DNA from: an uncultured Shimia sp.
GTDB taxonomy: Bacteria > Pseudomonadota > Alphaproteobacteria > Rhodobacterales > Rhodobacteraceae
Reading direction: 5' to 3'
DNA length: 64,000 nt
NCBI GenBank assembly: GCA_937897325.1
Contig: CALCOY010000074.1
Span: forward strand, 26,017-90,016
The notes under the pieces are model-generated. The model was not told where the DNA came from, did no database searches, and saw only the letters and a program-made list of their open reading frames with translations. A program made the position numbers and the translations under genes. This document shows, in pieces, positions 18,252-28,022 of the stretch (its first letter is position 1; each line of letters begins with the position of its first letter).

Positions 18252-19166
18252 ATGGATCTCGGACTTTCCAGCGCCCCCGCCGATACCGATTTGATCAAGG
18301 ACAGTTCTGAGGCCGAATTCATGGCCGATGTAGTGGAGGCCTCGCAGACCACACCCGTGATCGTTGATTTCTGGGCGCCCTGGTGTGGCCCCTGCAAGAC
18401 GCTTGGCCCAATGCTGGAAGACGCCGTCAAGGCGGCCAAGGGTGCAGTAAAGATGGTCAAGGTCAATGTTGATGAAGCGCAGATGATCGCGGGACAGTTG
18501 CAGATCCAGTCGATACCCACTGTTTATGCGTTTTCCAAAGGTCAGCCGATTGACGGTTTCCAGGGAGCCTTGCCAGCCTCTGAAGTGACGGGATTTGTGG
18601 AACGTGTGATCAAAGCGGCCGGTGGCGAAGCACCCAGCGACACACTGAATGATGCCGTTGAGTCCGCGGAGGAGATGCTGGCCGAGGGCGCTGCCGTGGA
18701 TGCGGCGCAGACCTTTGCGGCGATCTTGGGCGAGGATCCCAATCACGCGGCCGCTTACGGCGGTCTGGTGCAGGCGCATATAGCACTTGAGGATCTGGAC
18801 CAGGCCGAAGCCATCCTGAACGGGGCACCCGCCGAGATTTCGACGGCACCCGAGCTTGAGGCGGCAGCAGCGCAACTGGCGCTCGCCCGGCAGGCTGCGG
18901 ATGCAGGTCCGGTTGCAGAGTTGCGCACCATGGTCGAGGCGGAGCCTGACAACCATCAGGCGCGGTTTGATCTGGCCCAGGCGTTGCATGCCAGTGGCGA
19001 TGCAGAGGGTGCCGTTGAAGAGCTTCTGGCGCTGTTCGGCAAGGATCGCGAATGGAATGACGGGGCTGCCAAGGCGCAGCTTTTTACGATCTTTGATGCG
19101 CTCAAACCCAATGACCCGATTGTCCTGAACGGACGCCGCCGCCTGAGTTCGATGATATTTGCCTGA
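18252..19166 (+). CDS. cnoX: Thioredoxin-TPR co-chaperone (CnoX/YbbN-like)
   Basis: A 304-residue protein: an N-terminal thioredoxin domain (about 15-115) with active site WCGPC (Cys 45 and 48) and cis-Pro in SIPTVYAF, then a helical TPR-like C-terminus (about 125-300) rich in Ala, Glu and Leu. CnoX proteins protect substrates from overoxidation and hand them to GroEL; the E. coli protein has SxxC, whereas alphaproteobacterial ones such as this keep a redox-active CxxC. The ribosome site AGGAGAG stands 6 bases before the ATG. The next gene, a LON-domain protein, follows after 26 bases. Confidence 0.9.
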   Translation: MDLGLSSAPADTDLIKDSSEAEFMADVVEASQTTPVIVDFWAPWCGPCKTLGPMLEDAVKAAKGAVKMVKVNVDEAQMIAGQLQIQSIPTVYAFSKGQPIDGFQGALPASEVTGFVERVIKAAGGEAPSDTLNDAVESAEEMLAEGAAVDAAQTFAAILGEDPNHAAAYGGLVQAHIALEDLDQAEAILNGAPAEISTAPELEAAAAQLALARQAADAGPVAELRTMVEAEPDNHQARFDLAQALHASGDAEGAVEELLALFGKDREWNDGAAKAQLFTIFDALKPNDPIVLNGRRRLSSMIFA

Positions 19167-19192
19167 TCGACCTCGTGGGCTAACTATCGTTC

Positions 19193-19837
19193 ATGTTAAA
19201 AGCCGCCGATCTTCCGGACACTATCCCGATTTTTCCGCTGCCCGGTGCGCTTTTGCTGCCCCGCTCGCGTCTGCCGCTTCATATTTTTGAGCCGCGCTAT
19301 CTTCAGATGCTGGATGACGCGCTCAAGACGCCAGAGCGGTTTATCGGCATGGTACAACCGAATGAGGTGCCGGGCCGCAGCGGTCCGGGGCTGCAGATGA
19401 TAGGCTGCGCGGGGCGTCTGACGCAGTTCTCGGAAACAGAAGACAATCGATATCTCATCACGCTTACAGGCATCTCGCGGTTCCGGGTCCAATCCGAAGT
19501 GTCGGGCTTTACCCCCTATCGCCGCTGCGAGGTCACGTGGGACGGTTTTGGCCGCGATCTGGGCAATGCAGAAGTGGACGGCAGCTTTGACCGGGAAATG
19601 TTCCTGAACTTGCTCGGCCGTTACTTCGAAGCGCGCTCGCTTTCGGCTGATTGGGAAACGCTAAAAGATGCCGACAACGAGTTGCTGATCAACTCGCTGT
19701 CGATGATGCTGGACTTTGAACCCGAGGACAAACAGGCCCTGCTTGAGGCGCCATCCTTGTCGACCCGCCGGGAAACACTTGTGACGCTTATCGAATTTGC
19801 CATGCGCGGCGGCGCCGAAGGAGAAGTGATGCAATGA
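19193..19837 (+). CDS. LON substrate-binding-domain protein (stand-alone)
   Basis: A 214-residue protein consisting only of the LON N-terminal substrate-binding domain. [29 protein letters not shown] is the usual opening (20-residue blocks of it match Lon and ClpXP-adaptor-like LON proteins), and ERFIGMVQ and [13 protein letters not shown] follow. There is no AAA+ or protease part. Such proteins are widespread in Rhodobacteraceae between a thioredoxin and a Trm112-like gene, role unknown; substrate recognition for a partner protease is an inference. It overlaps the next gene by 4 bases. Confidence 0.9.
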   Translation: MLKAADLPDTIPIFPLPGALLLPRSRLPLHIFEPRYLQMLDDALKTPERFIGMVQPNEVPGRSGPGLQMIGCAGRLTQFSETEDNRYLITLTGISRFRVQSEVSGFTPYRRCEVTWDGFGRDLGNAEVDGSFDREMFLNLLGRYFEARSLSADWETLKDADNELLINSLSMMLDFEPEDKQALLEAPSLSTRRETLVTLIEFAMRGGAEGEVMQ

Positions 19838-20010
19838 CCGATGTCGTGGATCGCAGGATGCTTGAGGCTCTGATTTGCCCTGTCACGCATCAGACCCTGC
19901 GTTATGACGCTGCTCGGGATGAGCTGATCTCTGAAAATGCAAATTTGGCCTATCCGATCCGCAACGGCATCCCGGTGATGCTGGTGGATGAGGCGCGCAA
20001 GCTCGACTAA
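19834..20010 (+). CDS. Trm112-like/UPF0434 small zinc-ribbon-type protein
   Basis: A 58-residue protein whose ATG overlaps the LON-domain stop (ATGA). The sequence [20 protein letters not shown], then [11 protein letters not shown] close to the C-terminus, matches the YcaR/Trm112p family. Trm112 activates methyltransferases in eukaryotes and archaea; bacterial homologues are mostly unstudied. Only one Cys of the usual two pairs is kept (CPVT), so it probably does not bind zinc. Its last bases overlap the stop of the convergent ubiquinone hydroxylase gene by 4 bases, so both ends of this small gene are shared. Confidence 0.85.
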   Translation: MTDVVDRRMLEALICPVTHQTLRYDAARDELISENANLAYPIRNGIPVMLVDEARKLD

Positions 20011-21233
20011 AGCGGCTGGTTCTGCATCAGCCGGGGCAAGTTTCCGGTCAGACCGGCGGCCTCGCGGATGAACCCTCGGCGCATTCGTGGCATTGCATTG
20101 ATCATACCCATCCCGATGTTGCGACTGATCCGCAAAAGTGGGTTATCGTTTGAAAACAGTCGGTTAAACGTGTCGGTGGCCACGGCAAGGGCAGTGTTGT
20201 CAAAGCGGCGCCAACTCTCATAGCGGCTGAGCACCTGCGCGCTGCCGATGTCTTCACCGCGTCTGGCTCCGTCGGTCAGCACTTCGGCAAGGGCGGCTAT
20301 GTCGCGCATCCCTGCATTGAGCCCCTGTCCTGCGATTGGGTGCAAACCATGAGCAGCATCGCCCACCAGCGTGACGCGGTCGGCGACCAGATGATTGGCA
20401 AGCGACAGGCTGAGCGGGTAGGTGAAACGCTTACCTGCGAGCGAAATCTCCCCCAGGAAGCTGCCGAAGCGGGGCCGGAGCACATCAAGATAGTCCGCGT
20501 CGGACATCGCGTGTATCGCCTGCGCCTGAGACGCCGTTTCCGACCAGACGATCGAGCTTTGATTGCCCGGTAGGGGCAGGATGGCCAGCGGGCCGGGTGG
20601 CATGAAGAATTGATGCGCGGTGCCTTCATGCGGCTTGGCGTGATTGATCGCGCAAACTAGGGCGGTCTGGCCATAACCCCAGCCCGTGCGCCTGATGCCC
20701 GCGCGCGCCGCCGTGCCGCTTTCCCGCCCGTCGGCGCCGACCAGAACACGCCCGCGCAAGCTTCGTCCGTCGCTAAGTGTGACGGTTACGCCCGACATAT
20801 CGGCGATTTGGTCGGTGACTGTGCAGCCCGACAAATGAGTGCAGCCTCGTGTGGCCGACATAAGATCTAGCAAAGCAGCGCGCAGATGCCGATCCTGGAT
20901 CATATGACCCATCGGGCCTTCCTCGATCTCGCTGTGATCGAAATGCATAAAGAACGGGCTGGGTCCCTCGCCCGCGCGACCATCCGTTACATTGATCTGC
21001 AGGATCGGCTGGGCGTGTTCGGCGATGGAGTTCCAAAGCCCGATACCCTCCAAAAGCCGACATGAGGTCAGCGCAACCGCATAGGAGCGGCCGTCGAATT
21101 CTGCATCGAGGCGGACCTCTTCTTTCAGGGCGTCAATCACAGTGACTTTATGCCCTGCCTTGGCCAGTGCAACTGCGAGGATGGGGCCATTCAGACCGCC
21201 ACCAACAATTAGGATGTCGCTGTCAAAATTCAT
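20007..21233 (-). CDS. UbiH/COQ6-family FAD monooxygenase
   Basis: A 408-residue flavoprotein hydroxylase. I chose the ATG at 21233 giving [20 protein letters not shown], the FAD-binding start; the longer open frame upstream has no family similarity. DG motif: [17 protein letters not shown]; second FAD motif: [26 protein letters not shown], the signature of the UbiH/UbiF/VisC/COQ6 family. It hydroxylates the ring of a ubiquinone precursor at the inner membrane; the position (C1, C5 or C6) cannot be told. It diverges from the amidase gene, 84 bases away. Confidence 0.92.
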   Translation of the reverse strand: MNFDSDILIVGGGLNGPILAVALAKAGHKVTVIDALKEEVRLDAEFDGRSYAVALTSCRLLEGIGLWNSIAEHAQPILQINVTDGRAGEGPSPFFMHFDHSEIEEGPMGHMIQDRHLRAALLDLMSATRGCTHLSGCTVTDQIADMSGVTVTLSDGRSLRGRVLVGADGRESGTAARAGIRRTGWGYGQTALVCAINHAKPHEGTAHQFFMPPGPLAILPLPGNQSSIVWSETASQAQAIHAMSDADYLDVLRPRFGSFLGEISLAGKRFTYPLSLSLANHLVADRVTLVGDAAHGLHPIAGQGLNAGMRDIAALAEVLTDGARRGEDIGSAQVLSRYESWRRFDNTALAVATDTFNRLFSNDNPLLRISRNIGMGMINAMPRMRRGFIREAAGLTGNLPRLMQNQPL

Positions 21234-21317
21234 GCTTTGCAATATGTGGGCGCTTCGGGGATTGTCCATGCGCCACCCGGTCGCTACCGTCCGGACCAAG
21301 GGCAAACGGGGTGCGAC

Positions 21318-22646
21318 ATGAAGGATTGGCTGAACCAAAGCGCGGCGGATCTGGGGCGCGGGATCGCGGCAGGCCAGATAGATCCTGTTGAACTGACCGA
21401 GGCGTTTTTTGAAGCGATCGAAGTGCATCATTTGAAAGATCGCACCTATGTAAGACTGACACGCGACCGCGCGATGGCCGAGGCCAAAGCGGCGCATGCG
21501 CGGGCACAGATCGGTTTGCGCCGGTCACCGCTGGATGGCGTGCCGATCAGTTGGAAGGATCTGTTTGACACAGCTGGTATCGCCACCGAGGCGGGATCGA
21601 ACCTGCTGAAAAACCGGGTTCCTGACAGCGATGCAGAAGTCTTGCGGAACGCGACGGCGCAGGGGCTTGTGTGCCTGGGCAAGACCCATATGAGCGAACT
21701 GGCCTTTTCCGGGCTGGGCTACAATCCGTCGACCGCGACACCTCCTTGTGTCAATGATGTGGAGGCCGTGCCGGGTGGGTCGTCCTCGGGTGCGGCGGCC
21801 TCGGTTGCGTTCGGGATGGCACCCGCCGCGATCGGCTCTGACACTGGTGGGTCGGTTCGTGTGCCCTCGGCCTGGAATGATCTTGTGGGATTGAAAACCA
21901 CCGCCGGACGGCTCAGCCTTCATGGCTGTGTCCCGCTCAGCAAGAAATTCGACACGGTCGGCCCGCTGGCTAAGACAGTGGAAGACACCGCTTTGCTTAT
22001 GGCTGCAATGGAAGGCCGGACGCCGCCGGACCTGAAGGGCACCTCTTTGATGGGGTGCCGGTTTGCAATCCTCAAAACCGTTGTCCTTGATGATGTGCGT
22101 GGTACGCCGATGGCAGCCTTCGAAAGCGCGGTGGAGCGGTTGAAGGCAGCGGGCGCGGCTATCGAAACCCTGGACCTGCCGGAACTGGAAGAGGCGATGT
22201 CGATGGCTGGGCCACTCATGCCCGGTCAGGTTTATGGGCTGTGGCGCGATGTGATCGAAGCCAACCCCGATGCCATGTTTGCCGAAATCCGCACCCGGTT
22301 CCGTCTGGGCAAGGACTACAGCGCCCCCGACTACAACGCCGCCTGGGACAAGCTGGAAGATGTCCGGCGTGTCTGGGGCCGGGCCGTCGCGGGCCTTGAC
22401 GCGGTTCTGGCGCCGACATCGGCGATCCTGCCGCCGAACCTAGAAAAATTGAAGACCGACAGTGACTACTACAAGACCGAGAACCTGCTTGCCCTGCGCA
22501 ACACCCGCCTTGGCAACATGATGGGGGTCAGCGCCCTGACCCTGCCCACAGGTGTGCCAAGTTGCGGGATCATGTTCATGGCTGCTCCGTTTGCGGAGGA
22601 ACGCCTGCTGAGGGTGGGGACAGCGGCCGAAGAGGCGCTGGCCTAA
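21318..22646 (+). CDS. Amidase-signature family hydrolase
   Basis: A 442-residue enzyme of the amidase-signature family. The start at 21318 gives MKDWLNQSAADLGRGIAAGQ. The Ser-cisSer-Lys catalytic triad can be placed: Lys in PISWKDLFDTAG, and the two Ser in the Gly/Ser-rich GGSSSGAAASVA and GSDTGGSVRVP. It contains no transit signal, so it acts in the cytosol. GatA-like function is unlikely because gatB/gatC are absent and the C-terminus is short; hydrolysis of some small amide is all that can be said. It precedes dapC by 105 bases. Confidence 0.9.
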   Translation: MKDWLNQSAADLGRGIAAGQIDPVELTEAFFEAIEVHHLKDRTYVRLTRDRAMAEAKAAHARAQIGLRRSPLDGVPISWKDLFDTAGIATEAGSNLLKNRVPDSDAEVLRNATAQGLVCLGKTHMSELAFSGLGYNPSTATPPCVNDVEAVPGGSSSGAAASVAFGMAPAAIGSDTGGSVRVPSAWNDLVGLKTTAGRLSLHGCVPLSKKFDTVGPLAKTVEDTALLMAAMEGRTPPDLKGTSLMGCRFAILKTVVLDDVRGTPMAAFESAVERLKAAGAAIETLDLPELEEAMSMAGPLMPGQVYGLWRDVIEANPDAMFAEIRTRFRLGKDYSAPDYNAAWDKLEDVRRVWGRAVAGLDAVLAPTSAILPPNLEKLKTDSDYYKTENLLALRNTRLGNMMGVSALTLPTGVPSCGIMFMAAPFAEERLLRVGTAAEEALA

Positions 22647-22751
22647 AAGCCACAAATCGCTGGTTTGTCCTCGTTTTTCTGGACGGGATACAGCGGCTTG
22701 CGGTATCCTTGTAGAAACGGGGCGCAATGACCCCGAGCAGAGGCAGTTCTT

Positions 22752-23936
22752 ATGGTGTATCCCGAGCGGTTTTCGGACCTACCGGCCTATGCATTTCCAC
22801 GTCTGCGCGCGTTGCTTGACAGCCACGCGCCCGGTGGTGATGCGATCCATATGACGATCGGAGAGCCGAAACACGCCTTTCCGGTCTGGGTCACCGATGT
22901 GATCGCTGAGAATGCCGCAGGCTTCAACAACTACCCGCAGAACGATGGGACAGACACACTTCGCGCGGCGTTTTGCGATTGGCTGGCGCGGCGTTACGGG
23001 GTGACGGCGCGGCCTGATGTACATGTCATGCCCCTCAACGGTACACGCGAGGGGCTTTACAACGCGACGATGGCGCTGTGCCCCGGCGAAAAGAACGGGG
23101 AAAAGGCCTGCGTTCTGCTGCCCAATCCGTTTTATCAGGTCTACATGCTCGCCGCGATTTCGGTCGGGGCCGAGCCCGTTCTGATCCCAGCCACCGAAGA
23201 CACTGGGCACCTGCCGGATTACGCCAACGTTGATCCTGCGATTTTACGGCGTTGCGTGGCGGTCTACATCTGCTCGCCCGCCAATCCTCAGGGTGCCGTG
23301 GCCGACCGCGCCTATTGGGAAAGCCTGATCCGTCTGGCCGAGGAACATGATTTCGTGATCCTGGCGGATGAATGCTATTCGGAGATCTACCGCGGCACAC
23401 CGCCGTTGGGTGTGCTGGAAGTGACCAAGGATATGGGCGCGGACCCCGAACGGGTCGTTGCTTTTCATTCACTGTCCAAAAGATCAAACCTGCCCGGCCT
23501 GCGCTCGGGCTTTGTCACGGGGGGGCCAGAGGCGGTCCGGCGGATCAAGCAATTGCGGACTTATGCGGGGACACCCTTGCCGGCACCTTTGCAAGCCGCC
23601 GCAGCGGCGGTCTGGGCAGATGAGGCGCATGTGATCGAGAACCGCGCTCTTTATGCCGAAAAATACGAGATGGCCGACCGGATCCTTGGCAATGTTTGGG
23701 GCTATGCCGCCCCCGAAGCCGGTTTTTTTCTCTGGCTGCCCATCGAAGACGGCGAAGCAGCCGCGCTGAAGTTGTGGCAGGAAACAGGGGTACGGGTATT
23801 GCCCGGCGCCTATCTTGCCCGCGATGTGGACGGCCGGAACCCCGGCAAATCCTTTATCCGTGTGGCCCTTGTGGCCCCGAAATCCGAGACAGAGCGCGGC
23901 CTGGAGGCCATCCGCGACTGTCTCTATGTGCGTTAA
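22752..23936 (+). CDS. dapC: Succinyldiaminopimelate transaminase (DapC-like)
   Basis: A 394-residue PLP enzyme. The N-terminal sequence with FPRLRALLD and MTIGEPKHAFPVWV matches DapC, the aminotransferase that makes N-succinyl-LL-diaminopimelate for lysine and peptidoglycan. Cofactor contacts: ICSPANPQGAV, LADECYSEIYRG and SLSKRSNLPGLRSGF with the Schiff-base Lys. A different substrate is possible because the subfamily is defined mostly by the N-terminal motif. It sits 15 bases before ftsK, an order common in Rhodobacteraceae. Confidence 0.85.
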   Translation: MVYPERFSDLPAYAFPRLRALLDSHAPGGDAIHMTIGEPKHAFPVWVTDVIAENAAGFNNYPQNDGTDTLRAAFCDWLARRYGVTARPDVHVMPLNGTREGLYNATMALCPGEKNGEKACVLLPNPFYQVYMLAAISVGAEPVLIPATEDTGHLPDYANVDPAILRRCVAVYICSPANPQGAVADRAYWESLIRLAEEHDFVILADECYSEIYRGTPPLGVLEVTKDMGADPERVVAFHSLSKRSNLPGLRSGFVTGGPEAVRRIKQLRTYAGTPLPAPLQAAAAAVWADEAHVIENRALYAEKYEMADRILGNVWGYAAPEAGFFLWLPIEDGEAAALKLWQETGVRVLPGAYLARDVDGRNPGKSFIRVALVAPKSETERGLEAIRDCLYVR

Positions 23937-23951
23937 GAACGAGGAACATCC

Positions 23952-26681
23952 ATGGCATATCATGCACGCCGCGATCCGCTTTTTGATGCAGACATGCAGG
24001 CGGCCATCGAACGTCGCGGCAAGGAGCTGATCGGGATCGCCCTGATCGTCCTCGGCCTTTTGGCTGCGGCGATGATTGGCAGCTACAGTCCGGATGATCC
24101 CAACTGGATGGTCTCAACCGATGCGCCAGTCCAGAACTGGTTGGGGCGCACCGGGGCTTCGATCGCCGCGCCCCTATTCATGATCGTGGGCAAAGGGGCC
24201 TGGGCGCTGGCAGTGGTTCTGCTGGTCTGGGGCGTGCGCTTTGCCTTACACATCGGGGCCGAACGTGCCCTCGGGCGACTGATCTTTGCACCGATAGGAA
24301 TTGCGCTGGCGTCTATCTATGCGGCGACGTTGCAGCCCGACCCGGCCTGGAGCACGATCCATAGCTTTGGTTTGGGGGGGCTTTTCGGTGACACCGTGAT
24401 GGGTGCGATCCTGACCGTTATGCCGATTGGATCGGCACTTGCGGTCAAGTCGATGTCCTTGATCATGGGGCTGGGCATCGTGATCTTTGGGGCCTTCGTG
24501 CTTGGATTCACGCGGCCCGAGCTTTTGCACATAGGGCGGTTCTTGCTGGTCGGTCTAGTCTTTGCCTATGCAGGTCTGATGACCCTTTTGGGCCGTGGAG
24601 CAGGAGGAGCCGTGGCGGGGGCGTGGCGCCTGCACCAACGTCGGGCCGAGCGTCGTGCGGCAGCAAAAGAGGTCTACCAGGAAGAGATCTATGAAGAGGT
24701 GGCGCCGATTGAGGAAGAGCGTCCGTCGCTTTTGGCCCGGTTGCCCGGATTCGTGCGGCGTGGTGACGCCATGCCTGAGCCGGAACTTGTCGAACTGGAA
24801 GGTGACTACGAAGGCTTTGACGAGGCGCCCGAGGATGACCGGATCCAGGCCAAGATCGCAGATGTGATCAAGAACCGGATGCGCAAGACACCTGCTTTGT
24901 CGATCGAAGCCGTGGCCGCCCGCGCCAAAGGGCCTCAGCCTTTGATCGCGCCAGGTCTGCGGCGTGAGCCTCCGCTGACGGCGGCGGACAGCCATCAGGC
25001 GCCGACTTTTGCTTCGGCTCCTGTCCAACCCGCTATGGAAGAGCAGGTGCAGATCCCGGTGGCAGAGCCGCGCAGGGTCGTTCAGCAGCCGACGCGCAAG
25101 CCCGTACCCCCCTCACGCAAGGCCAAAAGCGATGCTCAGCCAAGCCTTGCCCTAGAAGACAGCGGGCAGGCTTTCGATCTGCCCCCTCTCAGCCTTCTGG
25201 AAAGTCCGGTCAATGTTCAACGCCACCACCTGAGCGATGAGGCGCTGGAGGAAAACGCACGCATGCTGGAAAGCGTGCTGGATGATTACGGCGTGAAAGG
25301 TGATATCGTGAGCGTGCGCCCGGGCCCGGTGGTCACGATGTACGAACTGGAGCCTGCGCCGGGCCTCAAAGCCTCACGCGTGATTGGTCTGGCCGATGAC
25401 ATCGCAAGGTCGATGGCGGCCTTGTCCGCACGTGTTTCGACGGTGCCGGGACGATCCGTCATTGGGATCGAACTGCCCAACGAAAATCGCGAGAAGGTGG
25501 TGCTGCGGGAAATTCTGTCGGCCCGGGACTTTGGCGACAGCACGATGCGCCTGCCGCTGGCTTTGGGCAAGGACATTGGCGGCGACCCGGTCGTTGCGAA
25601 CCTTGCCAAGATGCCTCACCTGCTGATCGCGGGGACAACCGGTTCTGGTAAGTCCGTGGCGATCAACACGATGATCCTGTCGCTGCTTTACAAGCTGACG
25701 CCAGACGAATGCCGCCTGATCATGATCGACCCGAAGATGCTGGAGCTCAGCGTCTATGACGGTATCCCTCATCTGCTCAGCCCCGTTGTTACCGACCCCA
25801 AAAAGGCGGTTGTTGCGCTGAAATGGGTCGTGGGCGAAATGGAGGAACGCTATCGCAAAATGTCCAAGATGGGCGTGCGGAACATTGAAGGCTACAACGG
25901 CCGGGTGCGGGACGCCTTGTCCAAAGGCGAGATGTTCAGCCGCACCGTCCAGACTGGTTTTGACGATGAAACCGGTGATCCGATCTTCGAGACTGAAGAG
26001 ATACAGCCTGAACTTCTGCCCTTCATCGTCGTCATCGTCGACGAGATGGCCGACCTGATGATGGTTGCCGGCAAAGAGATCGAGGCCTGCATCCAGCGTC
26101 TCGCGCAGATGGCGCGGGCTTCGGGCATTCACCTGATCATGGCCACACAACGCCCATCGGTCGATGTGATTACCGGCACGATCAAGGCAAACTTCCCCAC
26201 GCGGATCTCGTTTCAGGTCACGTCCAAAATCGATTCGCGCACCATTCTCGGCGAGATGGGTGCCGAACAACTTCTTGGCATGGGTGACATGCTCTACATG
26301 GCTGGTGGCGCAAAGATCACCCGCTGTCACGGGCCGTTTGTCAGCGATGAAGAGGTGGAAGAGATCGTCAACCATCTCAAGGCCTATGGTCCGCCCGACT
26401 ATGTGGGGGGGGTTGTCGAAGGGCCCGCAGATGAGAAGGAAAGCGATATCGACCTGGTTCTGGGCCTTGGCGGGAACACGGACGGCGAGGATGCGCTTTA
26501 TGATCAGGCTGTTGCCATCGTGATCAAGGATCGCAAATGCTCGACCTCCTACATCCAACGCAAGCTCGCCATCGGCTACAACAAGGCGGCGCGCCTTGTA
26601 GAGCAGATGGAGGACGAAGGCGTCGTCAGTGCCGCCAACCACGTGGGCAAGCGCGAAATCCTTGTACCCGAGCAGGCCTAA
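23952..26681 (+). CDS. ftsK: DNA translocase FtsK
   Basis: A 909-residue divisome protein that pumps chromosome termini across the septum. The N-terminus has four hydrophobic spans within about residues 20-200 ([20 protein letters not shown] is the first), then an acidic/Pro-rich linker to about residue 400. The motor domain contains Walker A GTTGSGKS (Lys 567), Walker [14 protein letters not shown], and [16 protein letters not shown]. The last 65 residues are the winged-helix gamma domain ([20 protein letters not shown]), which reads KOPS-like polarity sites. The linker is short compared with E. coli FtsK, as usual in alphaproteobacteria. Confidence 0.96.
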   Translation: MAYHARRDPLFDADMQAAIERRGKELIGIALIVLGLLAAAMIGSYSPDDPNWMVSTDAPVQNWLGRTGASIAAPLFMIVGKGAWALAVVLLVWGVRFALHIGAERALGRLIFAPIGIALASIYAATLQPDPAWSTIHSFGLGGLFGDTVMGAILTVMPIGSALAVKSMSLIMGLGIVIFGAFVLGFTRPELLHIGRFLLVGLVFAYAGLMTLLGRGAGGAVAGAWRLHQRRAERRAAAKEVYQEEIYEEVAPIEEERPSLLARLPGFVRRGDAMPEPELVELEGDYEGFDEAPEDDRIQAKIADVIKNRMRKTPALSIEAVAARAKGPQPLIAPGLRREPPLTAADSHQAPTFASAPVQPAMEEQVQIPVAEPRRVVQQPTRKPVPPSRKAKSDAQPSLALEDSGQAFDLPPLSLLESPVNVQRHHLSDEALEENARMLESVLDDYGVKGDIVSVRPGPVVTMYELEPAPGLKASRVIGLADDIARSMAALSARVSTVPGRSVIGIELPNENREKVVLREILSARDFGDSTMRLPLALGKDIGGDPVVANLAKMPHLLIAGTTGSGKSVAINTMILSLLYKLTPDECRLIMIDPKMLELSVYDGIPHLLSPVVTDPKKAVVALKWVVGEMEERYRKMSKMGVRNIEGYNGRVRDALSKGEMFSRTVQTGFDDETGDPIFETEEIQPELLPFIVVIVDEMADLMMVAGKEIEACIQRLAQMARASGIHLIMATQRPSVDVITGTIKANFPTRISFQVTSKIDSRTILGEMGAEQLLGMGDMLYMAGGAKITRCHGPFVSDEEVEEIVNHLKAYGPPDYVGGVVEGPADEKESDIDLVLGLGGNTDGEDALYDQAVAIVIKDRKCSTSYIQRKLAIGYNKAARLVEQMEDEGVVSAANHVGKREILVPEQA

Positions 26682-26708
26682 GCGCGGTTTGTCCCGGATA
26701 TGAAGGCG

Positions 26709-26753
26709 GTGATATCGTATATCACGGCGGACCGCCCTATATGGCGGATCACC
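26709..26753. promoter_or_regulatory. Two adjacent inverted repeats between ftsK and lolA
   Basis: GTGATAT-CGT-ATATCAC (26709-26725) is followed directly by CCGCC-CTATAT-GGCGG (26732-26747), and an outer pair GGTGAT (26708-26713)/ATCACC (26748-26753) could close both into one structure. It lies about 20-60 bases before the lolA start codon, with no T-run, so it looks like a leader structure or operator and not a terminator. Confidence 0.45.
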
Positions 26754-26770
26754 TTAGTAAGGACTTGCAT

Positions 26771-27370
26771 ATGATGACCCGCCTGTTTTCCAGTATTGCT
26801 GCGATTGCCCTGTCCGCCGGTGCGGCCTTGGCTGAAAAGCTGCCGTTGAACGAGATATCAAGCTACCTCAATGACCTGCAGACGGCACAGGGCGAATTCA
26901 CTCAAATCAACGATGATGGGTCGATCGACACGGGACGCATCTACATAAAGCGGCCCGGGCGGATGCGGTTTGAATACGACCCGCCCAGCAACGCGCTCGT
27001 GGTGGCGGGATCGGGCGAGGTTGTCGTTTCGGATCCGAAATCCAATCAGGGCGGCGATAGTTATCCTTTGGGACGTACGCCACTGTCGCTGATCCTGGCG
27101 CGTGATATCGATTTGAGCCAGGCGCGTATGGTGGTCGGCCATGACTTTGACGGTACGGCGACGGTTGTAACCGCTCAGGATCCGAAAAACCCCGAGATCG
27201 GAACGATCCAGATTAAGTTTACCGCTGATCCAGTCGAGTTGCGACAGTGGGTTATCAACGACAGCGCAGGCAGTCAGACCACCGTTGTTCTTGGGGAGAT
27301 GACAACAGGCGGCAATTTGTCGAACCGCCTGTTTGACACGCGCAACGTTCAACCCGCCCAGGATCGCTGA
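26771..27370 (+). CDS. lolA: Outer-membrane lipoprotein carrier LolA
   Basis: A 199-residue periplasmic protein. The start at 26771 follows AAGGA by 7 bases and gives the signal peptide MMTRLFSSIAAIALSAGAALA, cleaved before EKLPL. The mature part has LNDLQTAQGEFTQI, YIKRPGRMRFEYDPP and LADIDLS-like stretches of LolA, the half-barrel that carries lipoproteins from LolCDE to the outer membrane. LolB is usually missing in alphaproteobacteria, and none is seen here. It follows ftsK with an 89-base gap carrying two hairpins. Confidence 0.93.
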   Translation: MMTRLFSSIAAIALSAGAALAEKLPLNEISSYLNDLQTAQGEFTQINDDGSIDTGRIYIKRPGRMRFEYDPPSNALVVAGSGEVVVSDPKSNQGGDSYPLGRTPLSLILARDIDLSQARMVVGHDFDGTATVVTAQDPKNPEIGTIQIKFTADPVELRQWVINDSAGSQTTVVLGEMTTGGNLSNRLFDTRNVQPAQDR

Positions 27371-27382
27371 GCGGGCAGAGAT

Positions 27383-27961
27383 TTAGCTGCAGGCCAGCAA
27401 TTGCTGAGCGTAGACGTTAGAGCGGGCGTCGACCTCGTTCGCTACCCGCAAAAGCCATGATTTGCGGTTGTAGCTGCCACGTGCGTAACCCGTGTGGCCC
27501 TCGTGATAGGCAAGGTACTGGTTACGTGCATCGTTGAGCGAGATGTTGTTTCGCTGGCGCGATACGTTCATGTACCAGCCCATGAAGTCGCTCGCATCCC
27601 TGATCCGCGTGCGTTTCGCCCGGTAGCGTCCGGTGTCGCGCTGATATTCGTCCCATGTGCCGTCCAGCGCTTGCGAATAGCCGAAGGCACTGGATTGACG
27701 GCCCATCGGGATGACACCCGCAACATAGCGGAAGGGTGTGCGCGCGTTGTGCACAAATTTGCTTTCCTGATAGATAGTCGCCATCTGCACATGCACCGGA
27801 ACGCCCCACTTGCGCTCCGTTGCGCGGAAGGCGCGCATGTATTCAGGCTTTTCCTGCACGATCGCGCAGGCATTGTCGAGATTGCGCGGCGCATCGCCAC
27901 CCCGGCCACCGCAGGAGGCGGCCAGAAGGACAAGGGCTAGGGCGCGGAGAAGTCTGCTCAT
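27383..27961 (-). CDS. Lytic-transglycosylase-like lipoprotein
   Basis: A 192-residue lipoprotein with lipobox LAASC (Cys 17). The SLT-type domain covers about residues 40-190: the catalytic Glu 66 is in MATIYQESKFV, and SSAFGYSQALDGTWDEY and YLAYHEGHTGYARGSY match the goose-lysozyme/SLT fold. It is expected to cut the glycan strands of peptidoglycan at the outer membrane. It is convergent with lolA, 12 bases apart. Relatives in this group are commonly annotated only as lytic transglycosylase domain proteins. Confidence 0.85.
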   Translation of the reverse strand: MSRLLRALALVLLAASCGGRGGDAPRNLDNACAIVQEKPEYMRAFRATERKWGVPVHVQMATIYQESKFVHNARTPFRYVAGVIPMGRQSSAFGYSQALDGTWDEYQRDTGRYRAKRTRIRDASDFMGWYMNVSRQRNNISLNDARNQYLAYHEGHTGYARGSYNRKSWLLRVANEVDARSNVYAQQLLACS

Positions 27962-28022
27962 TTGCCTCACTCGCTTTTTTCCGCAAGCATACAGCAACTT
28001 GGGTCAAAGCGAAATCACGTTT

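Noticed and set aside
25374..26642. A 422-codon minus-strand frame opposite ftsK
   Set aside because: It lies over the conserved FtsK motor domain and its sequence is a His/Asp-rich shadow of FtsK codons.
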